Shown here: piece by piece, positions 56,385 to 64,000 of the stretch
Position numbering within the stretch: the stretch's first letter is position 1
How the letters are laid out: every line of letters begins with the position of its first letter
Source of the DNA: Advenella faeciporci
GTDB taxonomy: Bacteria; Pseudomonadota; Gammaproteobacteria; Burkholderiales; Burkholderiaceae_B
Direction: 5' to 3'
DNA length: 64,000 nt
Assembly: GCF_014652395.1 (NCBI RefSeq)
Contig: NZ_BMYS01000011.1
Location: 31,333 to 95,332, forward strand
Notes under the pieces: generated by a model
The model's database searches: none
Seen by the model: only the letters and a program-made list of their open reading frames with translations
What the model was told of the DNA's origin: nothing
Program-made: the position numbers and the translations under genes

Positions 56385-57371
56385 TCAATTCACTGTAACA
56401 TTGCCATCCTTGATCACTTTTTCCCATTTTTGAGTTTCGCTTTCAATAAATTTGGCAAAATCCTGCGGCGTACCCCCACCAATTTGACCGCCAGTTTCAT
56501 CAAAGGCCCTTATGACCTCTGGTTTTTGAAGAATTTTATTAAATGCAACATTCAACTTCTGAATAATTTCATCTGGTGTTCCCGCAGGTGCAATCACCCC
56601 TTGCCAATTATATGACTCAAACCCATCCAACCCGGACTCAGCCAAAGTAGGCACATCCGGCAGTAATGCAAGCCGCTTGGCACTAGTAACTGCCAAGGGC
56701 GTCACCTTCTTGGAATCAATAGCGGGCATAGCTGCATAGCCCATTTCAAACATCATATCAATATGCCCTGCCATTAAATCCGCAGCAGCTGGTGCGCCTC
56801 CTTTATAAGGTACGTGCGTCATTTTTACACCCGCTTCTGACGCAAACAGCTCACCTGAAAGATGGTGAGCCCCGCCCACGCCTGAAGAACCGAACCGTAA
56901 TGAACCCGGTTCCTTTTTAGCCAATGCAATCAATTCCTGGACAGATTTTGCAGATACGTTATTATTTACATTCAGTATGAGCGGACTCTCTTCAATCAAG
57001 ATAACCGGCGCCAAGTCTTTTTTTACATCATAAGTTACATTTTTCGGCATTAATGTCGGATTAACGGATAAGGGTGCCAAATTTCCGCTGCCAATAGTAT
57101 AACCATCGGGTTTTGCTTTTGCGATATAAGAAGTCCCAATAACACCCCCTGCTCCTGCCCTGTTCTCTACAACGACGGTTGCTTTCAACTCATCAGCCAA
57201 TTCTTTGGCAAGCATGCGCATACGCGTATCAGCAAAACCACCTGCCGCATAGGGTATCACCAAGCTGATTGGACGAGATGGCCATGTCTCTTGCGCAAAA
57301 GAATAAGAAGGAGCTGCAATAACAAATAAACCAAGCAACATTGCAAGACCGTTTTTTCCAGAAAATTTCAT
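56385..57371 (-). CDS. Bug/TctC-type receptor, orphan
   Basis: 328 residues with signal peptide (LLGLFVIAAPSYSFA). Signatures WPSRPISLVIPYAAGGFADTR and VENRAGAGGVIGTSYIA; the mature part is complete to EKVIKDGNVTVN. Strong ribosome-binding site (AGGGG) and its own terminator. No catabolic gene adjoins it; it lies between toxin-antitoxin remnants and IS debris. Ligand unknown. Confidence 0.9.
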   Translation of the reverse strand: MKFSGKNGLAMLLGLFVIAAPSYSFAQETWPSRPISLVIPYAAGGFADTRMRMLAKELADELKATVVVENRAGAGGVIGTSYIAKAKPDGYTIGSGNLAPLSVNPTLMPKNVTYDVKKDLAPVILIEESPLILNVNNNVSAKSVQELIALAKKEPGSLRFGSSGVGGAHHLSGELFASEAGVKMTHVPYKGGAPAAADLMAGHIDMMFEMGYAAMPAIDSKKVTPLAVTSAKRLALLPDVPTLAESGLDGFESYNWQGVIAPAGTPDEIIQKLNVAFNKILQKPEVIRAFDETGGQIGGGTPQDFAKFIESETQKWEKVIKDGNVTVN

Positions 57372-57469
57372 ATATTTCCCCTAAAATAAAATATCAAAAT
57401 CGTATGATAAACAAAATATTAAATAACTTTACCAAAAACAAGACGATGCCCACTTGATGGGTTTTCTGG

Positions 57470-57491
57470 TTTCCATGTACCTGCGTGGAAA
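57470..57491. repeat. Degenerate REP-like palindrome
   Basis: GTTTCCATGTACC / GCGTGGAAAT: same layout as the other REP-like units with several changes. Confidence 0.4.
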
Positions 57492-57529
57492 TACATAAAA
57501 CTGCTGTTAAAAAGACTATGAACAAATTA

Positions 57530-57649
57530 TCAGGCTGAGATGCAGTTTTTAACCGTTGCCCATCGTTTTGCAATTGTTTTATTGCGTAGTGGATTACGTT
57601 TAAAGAAACGGTTCCAAAATTTATCAGGAAAAGGTTCTGTTCTATTCAT
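57530..57649 (-). CDS. Possible 39-residue basic peptide
   Basis: MNRTEPFPDKFWNRFFKRNP and a basic tail KRWATVKNCISA, with AGGAAG nine bases before the ATG. It lies just outside the IS3 end. No family recognised; could be chance. Confidence 0.25.
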   Translation of the reverse strand: MNRTEPFPDKFWNRFFKRNPLRNKTIAKRWATVKNCISA

Positions 57650-58300
57650 GCTATTGGCCACTTCCTCATCAAACCAAGGCTCTCGGTATTTGTCAAGGTG
57701 TTTGTCAAGGTAGTTGTCACTATTTTTGTCTTAAGTAGCTTGTGCATCGTTATCTCTTTTTCAGGGTTCAGGGTCACTGGCCCAGTCGGTTCACAGTTCC
57801 TGACTGGACGTGACCCCCAGCGTGACGGATTGTTCTGCTTGGCTTGTTCCAGCACTGCTTTACGTTGAGCCAGTAGCGCTGCGTCTTCACCGTCATGACG
57901 TTGCTGGGGGGTAACGAAGTTGAGTTTACTGTGACGGTGCTCGGTGTTGTACCAGCAAACGAACCGGTCAACCCATTGCCGTGCCTCAGTGAGCGAAGCT
58001 AAGCCGGACGAAGGCCACTGCGGGCGGTATTTCAACACTCTAAACAGGGACTCGATAAATGCATTGTCATTACTGACCCGGGGGACGACTGTAGGATGGC
58101 AATACCCCCAACTCTTCCAGCTTGGCCTTCATGGTCTGCGCTTTCATTGGTGCACCATTATCGGCATGCAGGACCAGCGGTTGATGCAGGCATTGTTCGC
58201 GCAACAGGCAGTAAGTAATATCCCAGCACCAGACTTTACAAGGCCCATTGGCCTGTTGGATCAGGGTGATAATGGCTTTGCGCTCTGGGGCTGAGGTCAT
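57646..58300 (-). pseudogene. IS3-family orfB, two internal deletions and a frameshift
   Basis: MTSAPERKAIITLIQQA is joined to NGPCKVWCWDITY and then to CLLREQCLHQPLVLHADNG; in intact relatives these are separated by roughly 130 and 45 residues. At about 58080 an extra C in a run of C residues (CGTCCCCCGG) shifts the frame; the continuation SNDNAFIESLFRVLKYRPQW and YNTEHRHSKLNFVTPQQRH is in the next frame. The DDE residues survive as text but the protein cannot be made. Confidence 0.8.
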
Positions 58301-58864
58301 TCGTCCTCGTTGCTGTCGTTGTTGTCCCAGAGCGCGTTGAGCTTTTTTCGCAGCACCAGTAAGGCAGCCGCTTCAGCCAGCGCCTTCTCCTTGTACCGTA
58401 ATTCACGCTGCAGTTTCTTGATTTCCTGACGATCGCTCTGTGCCTGTTTACGTAAGGATTTTTCCTGCTCAGCGCTACGTTCAAAACCTAGTAATGACTC
58501 CGCTTTCCAGCGTTTGACCTGATCAGGGTAGAGGCCCTTTTCACGACAATAAGCACTAAGCTGCGCCTCTGAGAGCGTTGCGGTTTCAATGACGGTCGCA
58601 AGCTTGGCTTGGGCTGACCATTGTTCTGATTTGGCTTTAGATCCTGGCACGGGGCGTCCTTCTGACTTGGCTTGTTTACGCCAATTATAAAGGGTCGCTT
58701 CACAAATGCCTTCCTGACGAGCCAGTTCGGCAACCGTCAGATTATCGGGCGGCAATAATTTGCCTAGCACAGCTTGTTTGCGTTCATGGGAATAACGGAC
58801 CATGATAGATGTCCTTTACCGCCTGTCTGGTTGAAATGGGAGGTTGACAACTATCCTGCCAGAG
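57709..58864 (-). mobile_element. Defective IS3-family element
   Basis: Bounded by related ends: AGGATAGTTGTCA on the orfA side (58857-58845, minus) and AGGTAGTTGTCA on the far side (57708-57719, plus). Contains intact orfA and broken orfB. It sits at the truncation point of the IS66 tnpC gene, so it inserted there or replaced the rest of it. No target duplication could be confirmed. Confidence 0.65.
58297..58803 (-). CDS. IS3-family transposase OrfA
   Basis: 168 residues. Helix-turn-helix with AELARQEGICEATLYNWRKQ, a second DNA-contact region LSAYCREKGLYPDQVKRWKA and a C-terminal leucine-zipper-like coil. Intact, but its partner OrfB is not, so the element cannot move by itself. Confidence 0.85.
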   Translation of the reverse strand: MVRYSHERKQAVLGKLLPPDNLTVAELARQEGICEATLYNWRKQAKSEGRPVPGSKAKSEQWSAQAKLATVIETATLSEAQLSAYCREKGLYPDQVKRWKAESLLGFERSAEQEKSLRKQAQSDRQEIKKLQRELRYKEKALAEAAALLVLRKKLNALWDNNDSNEDE

Positions 58865-59434
58865 GGGGAACCCTGCACCGGCATAACTGCGCGCCAAGGG
58901 GCGGCTGGGTGCCGGTGCCTGCGCCATGCGATCGCACTGGCGGCAACTGAAGCGGGGACGCACATGACGGATCACGCGCAAGCTGGCGGGGACATAGTCC
59001 AGCATTTCACTCACATCTTCGCCAATACGTTGCCATGCGCCACCACAATCCGGGCAGCAGCAAGCCTGTGGCAGGTGCTCCCGGATATCGCGGGGCAGGT
59101 GTTCGGGTAAGGGTTTGCGCATCGGCGCGGTGCGGGTTGGCGGTGTAACGGGCTCAGGCAGAGCGGGATGGTCACCCTGCTTGATGTGCAGTTCTTCCAG
59201 CTCCAGTTCCAGCTGTTCTATCTGGCGTACCAGTTTCTCTGACTTCTGGCCAAACAGCATTCGCTGTAATTTGGCCAGTAATAAAGTGAGCCGTTCAATT
59301 TCCTGTTTATCGTTCAGACGCCCCGATTTCAGGGTGTCACGCTCCAGCCGAACCGCATCTATTTCGGCTTGCATGGCAAGCACCAAATGCTGTAAATCTT
59401 CAACGGAATCGGGCAGCGAGGCGGGCGTAGACAT
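58835..59434 (-). pseudogene. IS66 TnpC transposase, C-terminally truncated
   Basis: N-terminal ~190 residues of the IS66 large transposase: the coiled coil LERDTLKSGRLNDKQEIERL, RMLFGQKSEK, the zinc-finger region CCCPDCGGAW...CRQCDRMAQ and ARSYAGAG, after which the sequence passes into the IS3 end. The DDE catalytic domain is missing. The start is the ATG at 59434 (MSTPASLPDSVEDLQ). Confidence 0.8.
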
Positions 59435-59527
59435 AGCGGTTATTTTACCCAATAACCGCTAACCAATCCATTAAATAAAATGCCGCAACACCAGTAAATA
59501 CGCTATTCTGTCGTATTTCAGGCAGTC

Positions 59528-59872
59528 TTAAACCTGACTGGGTTTGTGCGTTCTGGCGGGCCGTCGCCAGTCAATGCCTTCGAGCAACATGGACAGTTGC
59601 GCAGGCGTTAAATGCACCGATCCGGATTCAGCTTGCGGCCAGCCAAAATGGCCTTGTTCCAGGCGTTTGGCCAACAGACATAGGCCATCGCCGCTCCACC
59701 ACAGCACCTTGATGCGGTCACCTTTGCGCCCACGAAAGACAAACACATGACCACTGAAGGGATCCTGTTGCAAGACGTCTTGCGCAATGGCGGCCAAGCC
59801 ATCAAAGCCCCGGCGCATATCGGTCACGCCTGCCGCCAGCCAGACGCGGGTTCCTGCAGGTAAGCCTAACAT
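59528..59872 (-). CDS. tnpB: IS66 accessory protein TnpB
   Basis: 114 residues, full length. [39 protein letters not shown] and [14 protein letters not shown] are the family's conserved blocks. Needed with TnpA for IS66 transposition. Start overlaps the tnpA end by seven bases. Confidence 0.92.
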   Translation of the reverse strand: MLGLPAGTRVWLAAGVTDMRRGFDGLAAIAQDVLQQDPFSGHVFVFRGRKGDRIKVLWWSGDGLCLLAKRLEQGHFGWPQAESGSVHLTPAQLSMLLEGIDWRRPARTHKPSQV

Positions 59873-60237
59873 GCTTTTATCATCTTCAGCAGTTCAGGTA
59901 ATAATTGCATATCCGGTGTGCCATGAATTTGCAGGCGAACGGCATTGATATGCAGTTCAAAGTAGCCAGTGTCTGTCGTTGTGGTGACAGGGGGTTCCGG
60001 GTTGTTTAAGCACACAGGAACCAAAGATACTGCCCGATCAACCGCGCCGAATTGCCCCTTCCGGTATTGCCACCGCCAGGTATGCGGTAAATTGGCATTA
60101 ATCTGATGTGCTTGAGCAACGGCAGCAACTGAAGTGTTGGCCTGAAAAGAAGCCTCTACGACCTGGCGTTTGTATTCGTTTGAATAGCGACGTCGGGGTC
60201 GCTCGGCCACCGGCACCGAATAAATAGAAACATCCAT
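59866..60237 (-). CDS. tnpA: IS66 accessory protein TnpA
   Basis: 123 residues. Helix-turn-helix region [20 protein letters not shown] and [20 protein letters not shown]. Complete; first gene of the IS66 fragment. Confidence 0.88.
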   Translation of the reverse strand: MDVSIYSVPVAERPRRRYSNEYKRQVVEASFQANTSVAAVAQAHQINANLPHTWRWQYRKGQFGAVDRAVSLVPVCLNNPEPPVTTTTDTGYFELHINAVRLQIHGTPDMQLLPELLKMIKAC

Positions 60238-60312
60238 AACGCATCAAAACCTGGTTGAATAAATGGACATCTATATTGCTAGAATTTTAAACAGAATCCT
60301 AGACGGCACTGG

Positions 60313-61119
60313 CCGGAGCCTTACAAAGTCACCGAAGCGGTGATCGACAAGGTTGATGAGTGGCAATCGCGCCCGCTGGAATCGGTTTACCCGATCGTCT
60401 ATCTGGACTGCATTGTGGTCAAGATCCGACAGGACAAGCAAGTCATCAACAAAGCCCTCTATCTGGCGCTGGGGGTCAATTTAGAAGGCCATAAGGAGTT
60501 GTTGGGCATGTGGCTGTCGCAGAACGAGGGCGCCAAGTTCTGGTTAGGCGTGCTCACGGAGTTGCAAAACCGTGGTGTCAAAGACATCCTCATTGCCTGC
60601 GTGGATGGGCTCAAAGGCTTCCCGGATGCGATCAGTGCCGCGTATCCGCAGACCCAAATCCAGCTGTGCATTGTTCATATGGTACGCAACGCGATGAAGT
60701 ATGTGCCCTACAAGGACTACAAGGCAGTTGCTGCCGGGCTCAAGCGTATTTACCAGTCTGCCACTGAGCAGGAAGCCTTGCGCGAACTGGAGTTGTTTGC
60801 GCAGCAATGGGATGACAAATACCCACAGATCAGCCGTAGCTGGCGTGCCCACTGGCCGAACCTGAACACCCTGTTTCGCTATCCGGAGGACATTCGAAAA
60901 GCCATTTACACCACCAATGCCATCGAATCCCTGAACAGCGTCATTCGCAAGGCCATCAGCAAGCGCAAGTTGTTCCCGACAGACGATTCAGCCAGAAAAG
61001 TTATTTACCTTGCCATCATGGATGCGTCCAAAAAATGGACCATGCCCATTCGCAACTGGAAGCTTGCACTGAATCGGTTTATTATCGAGTTTGAGGATCG
61101 CATCAGCGATTATATATAA
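60313..61119 (+). pseudogene. IS256-family transposase, N-terminally truncated
   Basis: The last ~265 residues of an IS256 transposase (~400 normally). Homology begins around KVTEAVIDKVDEWQSRPL. The acidic triad is present: Asp in YPIVYLDCIVV, Asp in ILIACVDGLKGF and Glu in YTTNAIESLNSV. A GTG at 60340 has no ribosome-binding site. The N-terminal DNA-binding part is lost at the junction with IS66. Confidence 0.85.
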
Positions 61120-61150
61120 CCCAGACGGTTACACAGAATTATTTACACCC
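61120..61150 (+). repeat. Right end of the IS256 remnant
   Basis: GGTTACACAGAATTATTTACAC directly after the transposase stop looks like the terminal inverted repeat of an IS256-type element. It supplies the stop codon of the next gene on the minus strand. Confidence 0.5.
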
Positions 61151-61670
61151 TCTCTATACGCTCAATACGCGCGGCACGTTTCCGAACCACAGATAACGAG
61201 ACAGCATTAGTCTTGTCAGCCGACAGTCCCTCAACCCATCGCCAGATTTCATCAATCTGAAGCGATCCGGGAAAACTGTTTATTTCTGGGGTGGAATTAA
61301 AGTCAAAACCCTTTGGGTTACGACTCTTAATCCAGTTAGGTAACATACGCGCAGGGTTTCGAACGAAGACAACGGACAACCATGTGGCTGGCTTGTCATT
61401 AAAAACACTGCTTATCCATTCTGTCTCAATTCCAACCCCAGACTCTGGTTTATTATTGGCTCTGTCGACATAGTTTTCATCGACAATCAAAAGAGCATGA
61501 GTAGCCTCAGTAACTTCTTGCATGAAAACGTGCAGACTTGATCCATAGTCAAGTGCCTCATCGATTTTTACAACGTAGCCTAGTAAATGAAGTTGGCTAG
61601 CGAATAAGCGAACCCATTCTCGATGCTCTGGTGAGGTCCACGCGTAAGAGATAAATAAATCGGTACTCAT
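61143..61670 (-). CDS. SEFIR/TIR-domain protein, C-terminus cut by IS256
   Basis: 175 residues. Box 1 DLFISYAWTSPEHREWV, a Gly-Tyr strand LHLLGYVVKIDEALDYGSSL, then ALLIVDENYVDRANNKPESG and VGIETEWISSVF form a SEFIR/TIR-like domain (residues ~1-150). In bacteria such domains usually front a longer effector or sensor in immunity. The stop lies inside the IS256 end, and the last two codons come from it. The original gene was probably longer, so a downstream domain has been lost. It may be inactive, or survive as a lone TIR. Confidence 0.75.
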   Translation of the reverse strand: MSTDLFISYAWTSPEHREWVRLFASQLHLLGYVVKIDEALDYGSSLHVFMQEVTEATHALLIVDENYVDRANNKPESGVGIETEWISSVFNDKPATWLSVVFVRNPARMLPNWIKSRNPKGFDFNSTPEINSFPGSLQIDEIWRWVEGLSADKTNAVSLSVVRKRAARIERIERV

Positions 61671-61836
61671 GCATTCATTTCCTGTTTATGTAGCGAGCTT
61701 GGGTGATTACCTTTGGAATGAGTAAATTGGAACATTACAAGCACTCAGATACTCTCCCTGAACAAGACAATCAATTTACAGCACCAGAGACATTTTTTAA
61801 ATTAAAGATCAGGAGTAAATCTGTAAATTATAGGAA

Positions 61837-62304
61837 TTATTTATAAAATGCAGAATCAGGCGCCGATACAAAATTGGCCGGATCATTTAACGCATTTACA
61901 CGATCTAGATCGAATTCAAGATAATCACTTTCACAGGATTTACTCATAATCATTTTTTTTCCCTTATACACAATAAGCCCAGAAAAATCCCACCCTTTAC
62001 CCCTGCCGTTAAAAGCAACGTAGCTATAATCACCATTTTGAAAACGAATATATAAAATTGCCCCACCACTAAAACCAATGTGATTTTTATACACCCTTAT
62101 CCCAGAAACATCGTCTGATAGCGTCAGCTCATTCTTTTTTGTCGTGCCATAGCTGTAAGTAGGAACGGAATCCAGATTAGTGAGCGAAAGAATTTTATTA
62201 TTTTCAAGTACACAACCCGTCATTTCCATGGAGAACGCGCTTGATGAGGCCATTAAACCAATGCAAATAACGGCTATCTTTTTTAAAGCTTTTAATTGAT
62301 TCAT
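61837..62304 (-). CDS. Secreted protein, unrecognised
   Basis: 155 residues from the ATG at 62304 (AGGAA upstream). Signal peptide IAVICIGLMASSSAFS. The mature part is beta-rich (ILYIRFQNGDYSYVAFNGRG, FSGLIVYKGKKMIM) with two Cys (CVLENN and SKSCESDY) that could form a disulfide. No family recognised. AT-rich codon use compared with the core genes. Confidence 0.65.
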   Translation of the reverse strand: MNQLKALKKIAVICIGLMASSSAFSMEMTGCVLENNKILSLTNLDSVPTYSYGTTKKNELTLSDDVSGIRVYKNHIGFSGGAILYIRFQNGDYSYVAFNGRGKGWDFSGLIVYKGKKMIMSKSCESDYLEFDLDRVNALNDPANFVSAPDSAFYK

Positions 62305-62340
62305 ATTTAAATTTCCTAAAAAATAACTGTATAACCATAT

Positions 62341-62366
62341 GCATTCCCAAGCGGAGCATGGGGATA
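62341..62366. repeat. REP-like palindrome, degenerate
   Basis: CATTCCCAAGCGGAGCATGGGG: same arms as the other units, with changes in the first arm. Confidence 0.45.
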
Positions 62367-62501
62367 AGTACGAGTAATTCCGTTGCGAAGTACTGTGACC
62401 CAAAAAATTAAATGGATCGCAAAATTTTGGGCTCAGTTAAAAGCATGAGGCCACATAACACAAAAAAGTCAAACCAGAATTTCAAATAAGCAACATACCT
62501 A

Positions 62502-63287
62502 TTATTCAGAACCAACGATATACTCGCCATATTCCATATGAAGCTCCGGGGCCACAAACACCAGCCTGTGCTTTGCATCCAGTTTAATCAGGCCAGCATC
62601 TAATGCCCTATGTAAATCTGCACGTAGCGGAATACCATCTTCAGCTGAAAAATGTCCCTTCTGCCAGTCTCGGCCGGGCAAATGTGCCGCATCCAAAATC
62701 CCCTGCACCGAGCATCCGGTGACTTTGCAAACTGCACCGTGCTTTTTAAACACCCGTTGCCTGAATTTTGCCTGCTCGGCACGACACTTTCGCCAAGCGT
62801 ACAAAATCTCTTGAAGTTCATTTTTGTTAGTGCTCAGGGATACAGGCTCTTCTTTCCCAACTTGCCCAGGATAGAAGTACGAATAAGTGACAGGGCCGGG
62901 TTTGCGCAGGATTTGATCCAGGGCTGCCGTGCTTTTCAGGTCAATTTTATAATCCTCAATATAGTAGATCTCTACGTCTTTGACCACAAGGGAAACACGA
63001 TCTGACTCATCATACGCTTCACAACCATCAAAGCTGCCAATATACAAAAGACCTTCCAGAGTTTTAAAATGCAATGCATAAAAGGCTCCTGCCTTCGCTT
63101 TCTTTGGCTCCCCTTTCCAATAACCATCCAGGTAAGTGTTTTTCTTTTTAGGGCATTTGCGATAATATTCCGATGCGCCCTGTTGGGTATTTTTGGTTAT
63201 AACGGCGGGTTTCGGTAAAGCGTGAAGTAAATCCAGAATGTCCTGGATCTTAACGTTCTTGATATTGCGCTTCTTTATTGGCTTCAT
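62502..63287 (-). CDS. HNH endonuclease
   Basis: 261 residues. The C-terminal HNH_2-type domain (about 180-245) shows CKVTGCSVQGILDAAHLPGR, EDGIPLRADLHRALDAGLI and LDAKHRLVF: Cys, His-His and Asn/Asp metal and catalytic positions typical of restriction-like HNH enzymes. The N-terminal ~150 residues (YIGSFDGCEAYDESDRV) are not recognised and may recognise DNA or a partner. Lysine-rich start KPIKKRNIKNVKIQD. No methylase adjoins it. AT-rich, so probably acquired. Confidence 0.8.
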   Translation of the reverse strand: MKPIKKRNIKNVKIQDILDLLHALPKPAVITKNTQQGASEYYRKCPKKKNTYLDGYWKGEPKKAKAGAFYALHFKTLEGLLYIGSFDGCEAYDESDRVSLVVKDVEIYYIEDYKIDLKSTAALDQILRKPGPVTYSYFYPGQVGKEEPVSLSTNKNELQEILYAWRKCRAEQAKFRQRVFKKHGAVCKVTGCSVQGILDAAHLPGRDWQKGHFSAEDGIPLRADLHRALDAGLIKLDAKHRLVFVAPELHMEYGEYIVGSE

Positions 63288-63645
63288 GTAGAATGTGTCG
63301 CTAAAATTTTATTTTGAAAAATTATTAAAATCACTGCAATCTAAAAATATAGTATCCATATTTTCAACAAATCATAAAAATAACGATTAAATGGTTAACA
63401 AGAGGCTAATCCAGCCATCATCTTTAATCTTTAGTACTGTCAATACAGATAATCATTATGCATGCGGCCTGAAAAAAGAAGTAAGGCTAAATCTGAAAGG
63501 CAGAACTAAATCCTTCTATTGTTAACGGCCCATATTGTTGAATTTTTAATATTTAATTAATAAATTAAAGAAAAATTACAAATTTCAGGTAGTTTTTTAC
63601 AGATTTTTTCAGGACCCATTCCTAGCAAAGTAAATGTCCGGTTAT
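63288..63645. other. AT-rich gap, no gene seen
   Basis: 358 bases of low-complexity AT-rich DNA between the HNH start and the IS remnant. Holds the HNH promoter; no other feature supported. Confidence 0.4.
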
Positions 63646-63834
63646 CTACACCTTGAGATCTGCTGAATAATGCGAACGTTTTAATTTGTACAGTGAACGC
63701 TTACCAACTAAGCTCCAGCACCTGAAGTAATCACGAGAACAAATGCGGTCCCAGGACTTCTGTGCAATAGCTGCGATTAAATCGCTCAACTCAATATAGG
63801 CATTTTGATTCGGCTTCCCTAACGCCTTCAGCAA
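63646..63834 (-). pseudogene. Chimeric transposase remnant
   Basis: 62 codons. GKPNQNAYIE is the hallmark of an IS3-family OrfB, joined without a break to LSDLIAAIAQKSWDRICSRD, which resembles the tail of IS630-type transposases. No ribosome-binding site. Most likely two transposase pieces fused by deletion; the second half is a tentative match. Confidence 0.4.
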
Positions 63835-63873
63835 TAATAGGTTGATTCAGCTCAAGACGTTGCTGATTGGGGT

Positions 63874-64000
63874 CACCTGAGTTCGACACTTTAATCCTGT
63901 GCTTTTGACACGAACGCCTTTATTCATGCGGGTTTTTAATTAATTTAATGCAATTATTTGTAATGGCACGTTTTAATAAAAAAACATTGTATTAAATATT
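63874..64000. mobile_element. IS end entering from the right edge (inferred)
   Basis: CACCTGAGTTCGACA at 63874-63888 repeats 55085-55099 with one change, and TTTGTAATGG plus CGTTTTAA (63957-63976) repeats 55121-55138. Probably the end of an IS that continues beyond the window. Confidence 0.35.

Larger units (their letters stand above)
58862..60290 (-). mobile_element. Truncated IS66-family element
   Basis: Order tnpA-tnpB-tnpC on the minus strand, the IS66 layout, with tnpC cut off. The outer boundary near 60240-60300 adjoins the IS256 fragment; no terminal repeat could be defined with confidence. Confidence 0.65.

Noticed and set aside
57530..57649. Treating the 39-residue frame as a firm gene
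   Set aside because: Only a plausible ribosome-binding site supports it; kept as a low-confidence entry.

Overview
The window reads as chromosome of a betaproteobacterium of the Burkholderiales, most likely Alcaligenaceae. This rests on gene content: three separate Bug/TctC-type solute receptors beside catabolic genes, a trimeric Burkholderiales-type porin, a glycine-riboswitch-controlled TRIC gene, an mhp pathway and a Tad locus. Species cannot be named from sequence alone. No tRNA, rRNA or CRISPR array was seen.

Layout. 1-4406 is housekeeping: the 3' part of rsgA (+), then on the minus strand a CoA-pyrophosphatase Nudix gene, rplS, a small membrane protein and a large acyl-CoA dehydrogenase. 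4724-14113 (minus) is a compact Tad/Flp pilus operon running from pilin to TadC, with an FHA domain fused to the TadA ATPase, no TadZ or prepilin peptidase, and a DUF192 gene overlapping tadC. 14285-18906 holds an IclR regulator and a small CoA-dependent catabolic operon (cupin, Bug receptor, class III CoA-transferase, acyl-CoA dehydrogenase). 19152-23656 (minus) is an ABC importer operon with an embedded phosphodiesterase/phosphatase-like enzyme. Next come an MFS exporter, a CNNM/CorC-type membrane protein and a TRIC/YadS channel behind a tandem glycine riboswitch.

27844-36430 is a 3-(3-hydroxyphenyl)propionate pathway in the order mhpC-A-B-D-(Bug receptor)-F-E, divergent from mhpR, with a clean 17-bp MhpR-type palindrome between them. 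36465-47228 is a second catabolic unit. A divergent MarR regulator faces a polar amino-acid-type ABC importer, followed by AtuA/DUF4387, a TauD-like oxygenase, MmgE/PrpD, a class II aldolase, a ketopantoate-reductase-like enzyme and a porin. The enzyme set is coherent, but I cannot assign it to a described pathway.

47394-54019 is a complete Wadjet-type (JetABCD) anti-plasmid system. From about 54020 to the right edge the window is accessory DNA: intact higBA, a decayed pemIK pair, an orphan Bug receptor, a stack of IS remnants (IS3, IS66, IS256, IS1634-like), a SEFIR/TIR-domain gene cut short by the IS256 end, a secreted protein and an HNH endonuclease. Several remnants show internal deletions that keep both flanks. 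Palindromic REP-like elements are scattered between genes from 27.7 kb to 62.4 kb.
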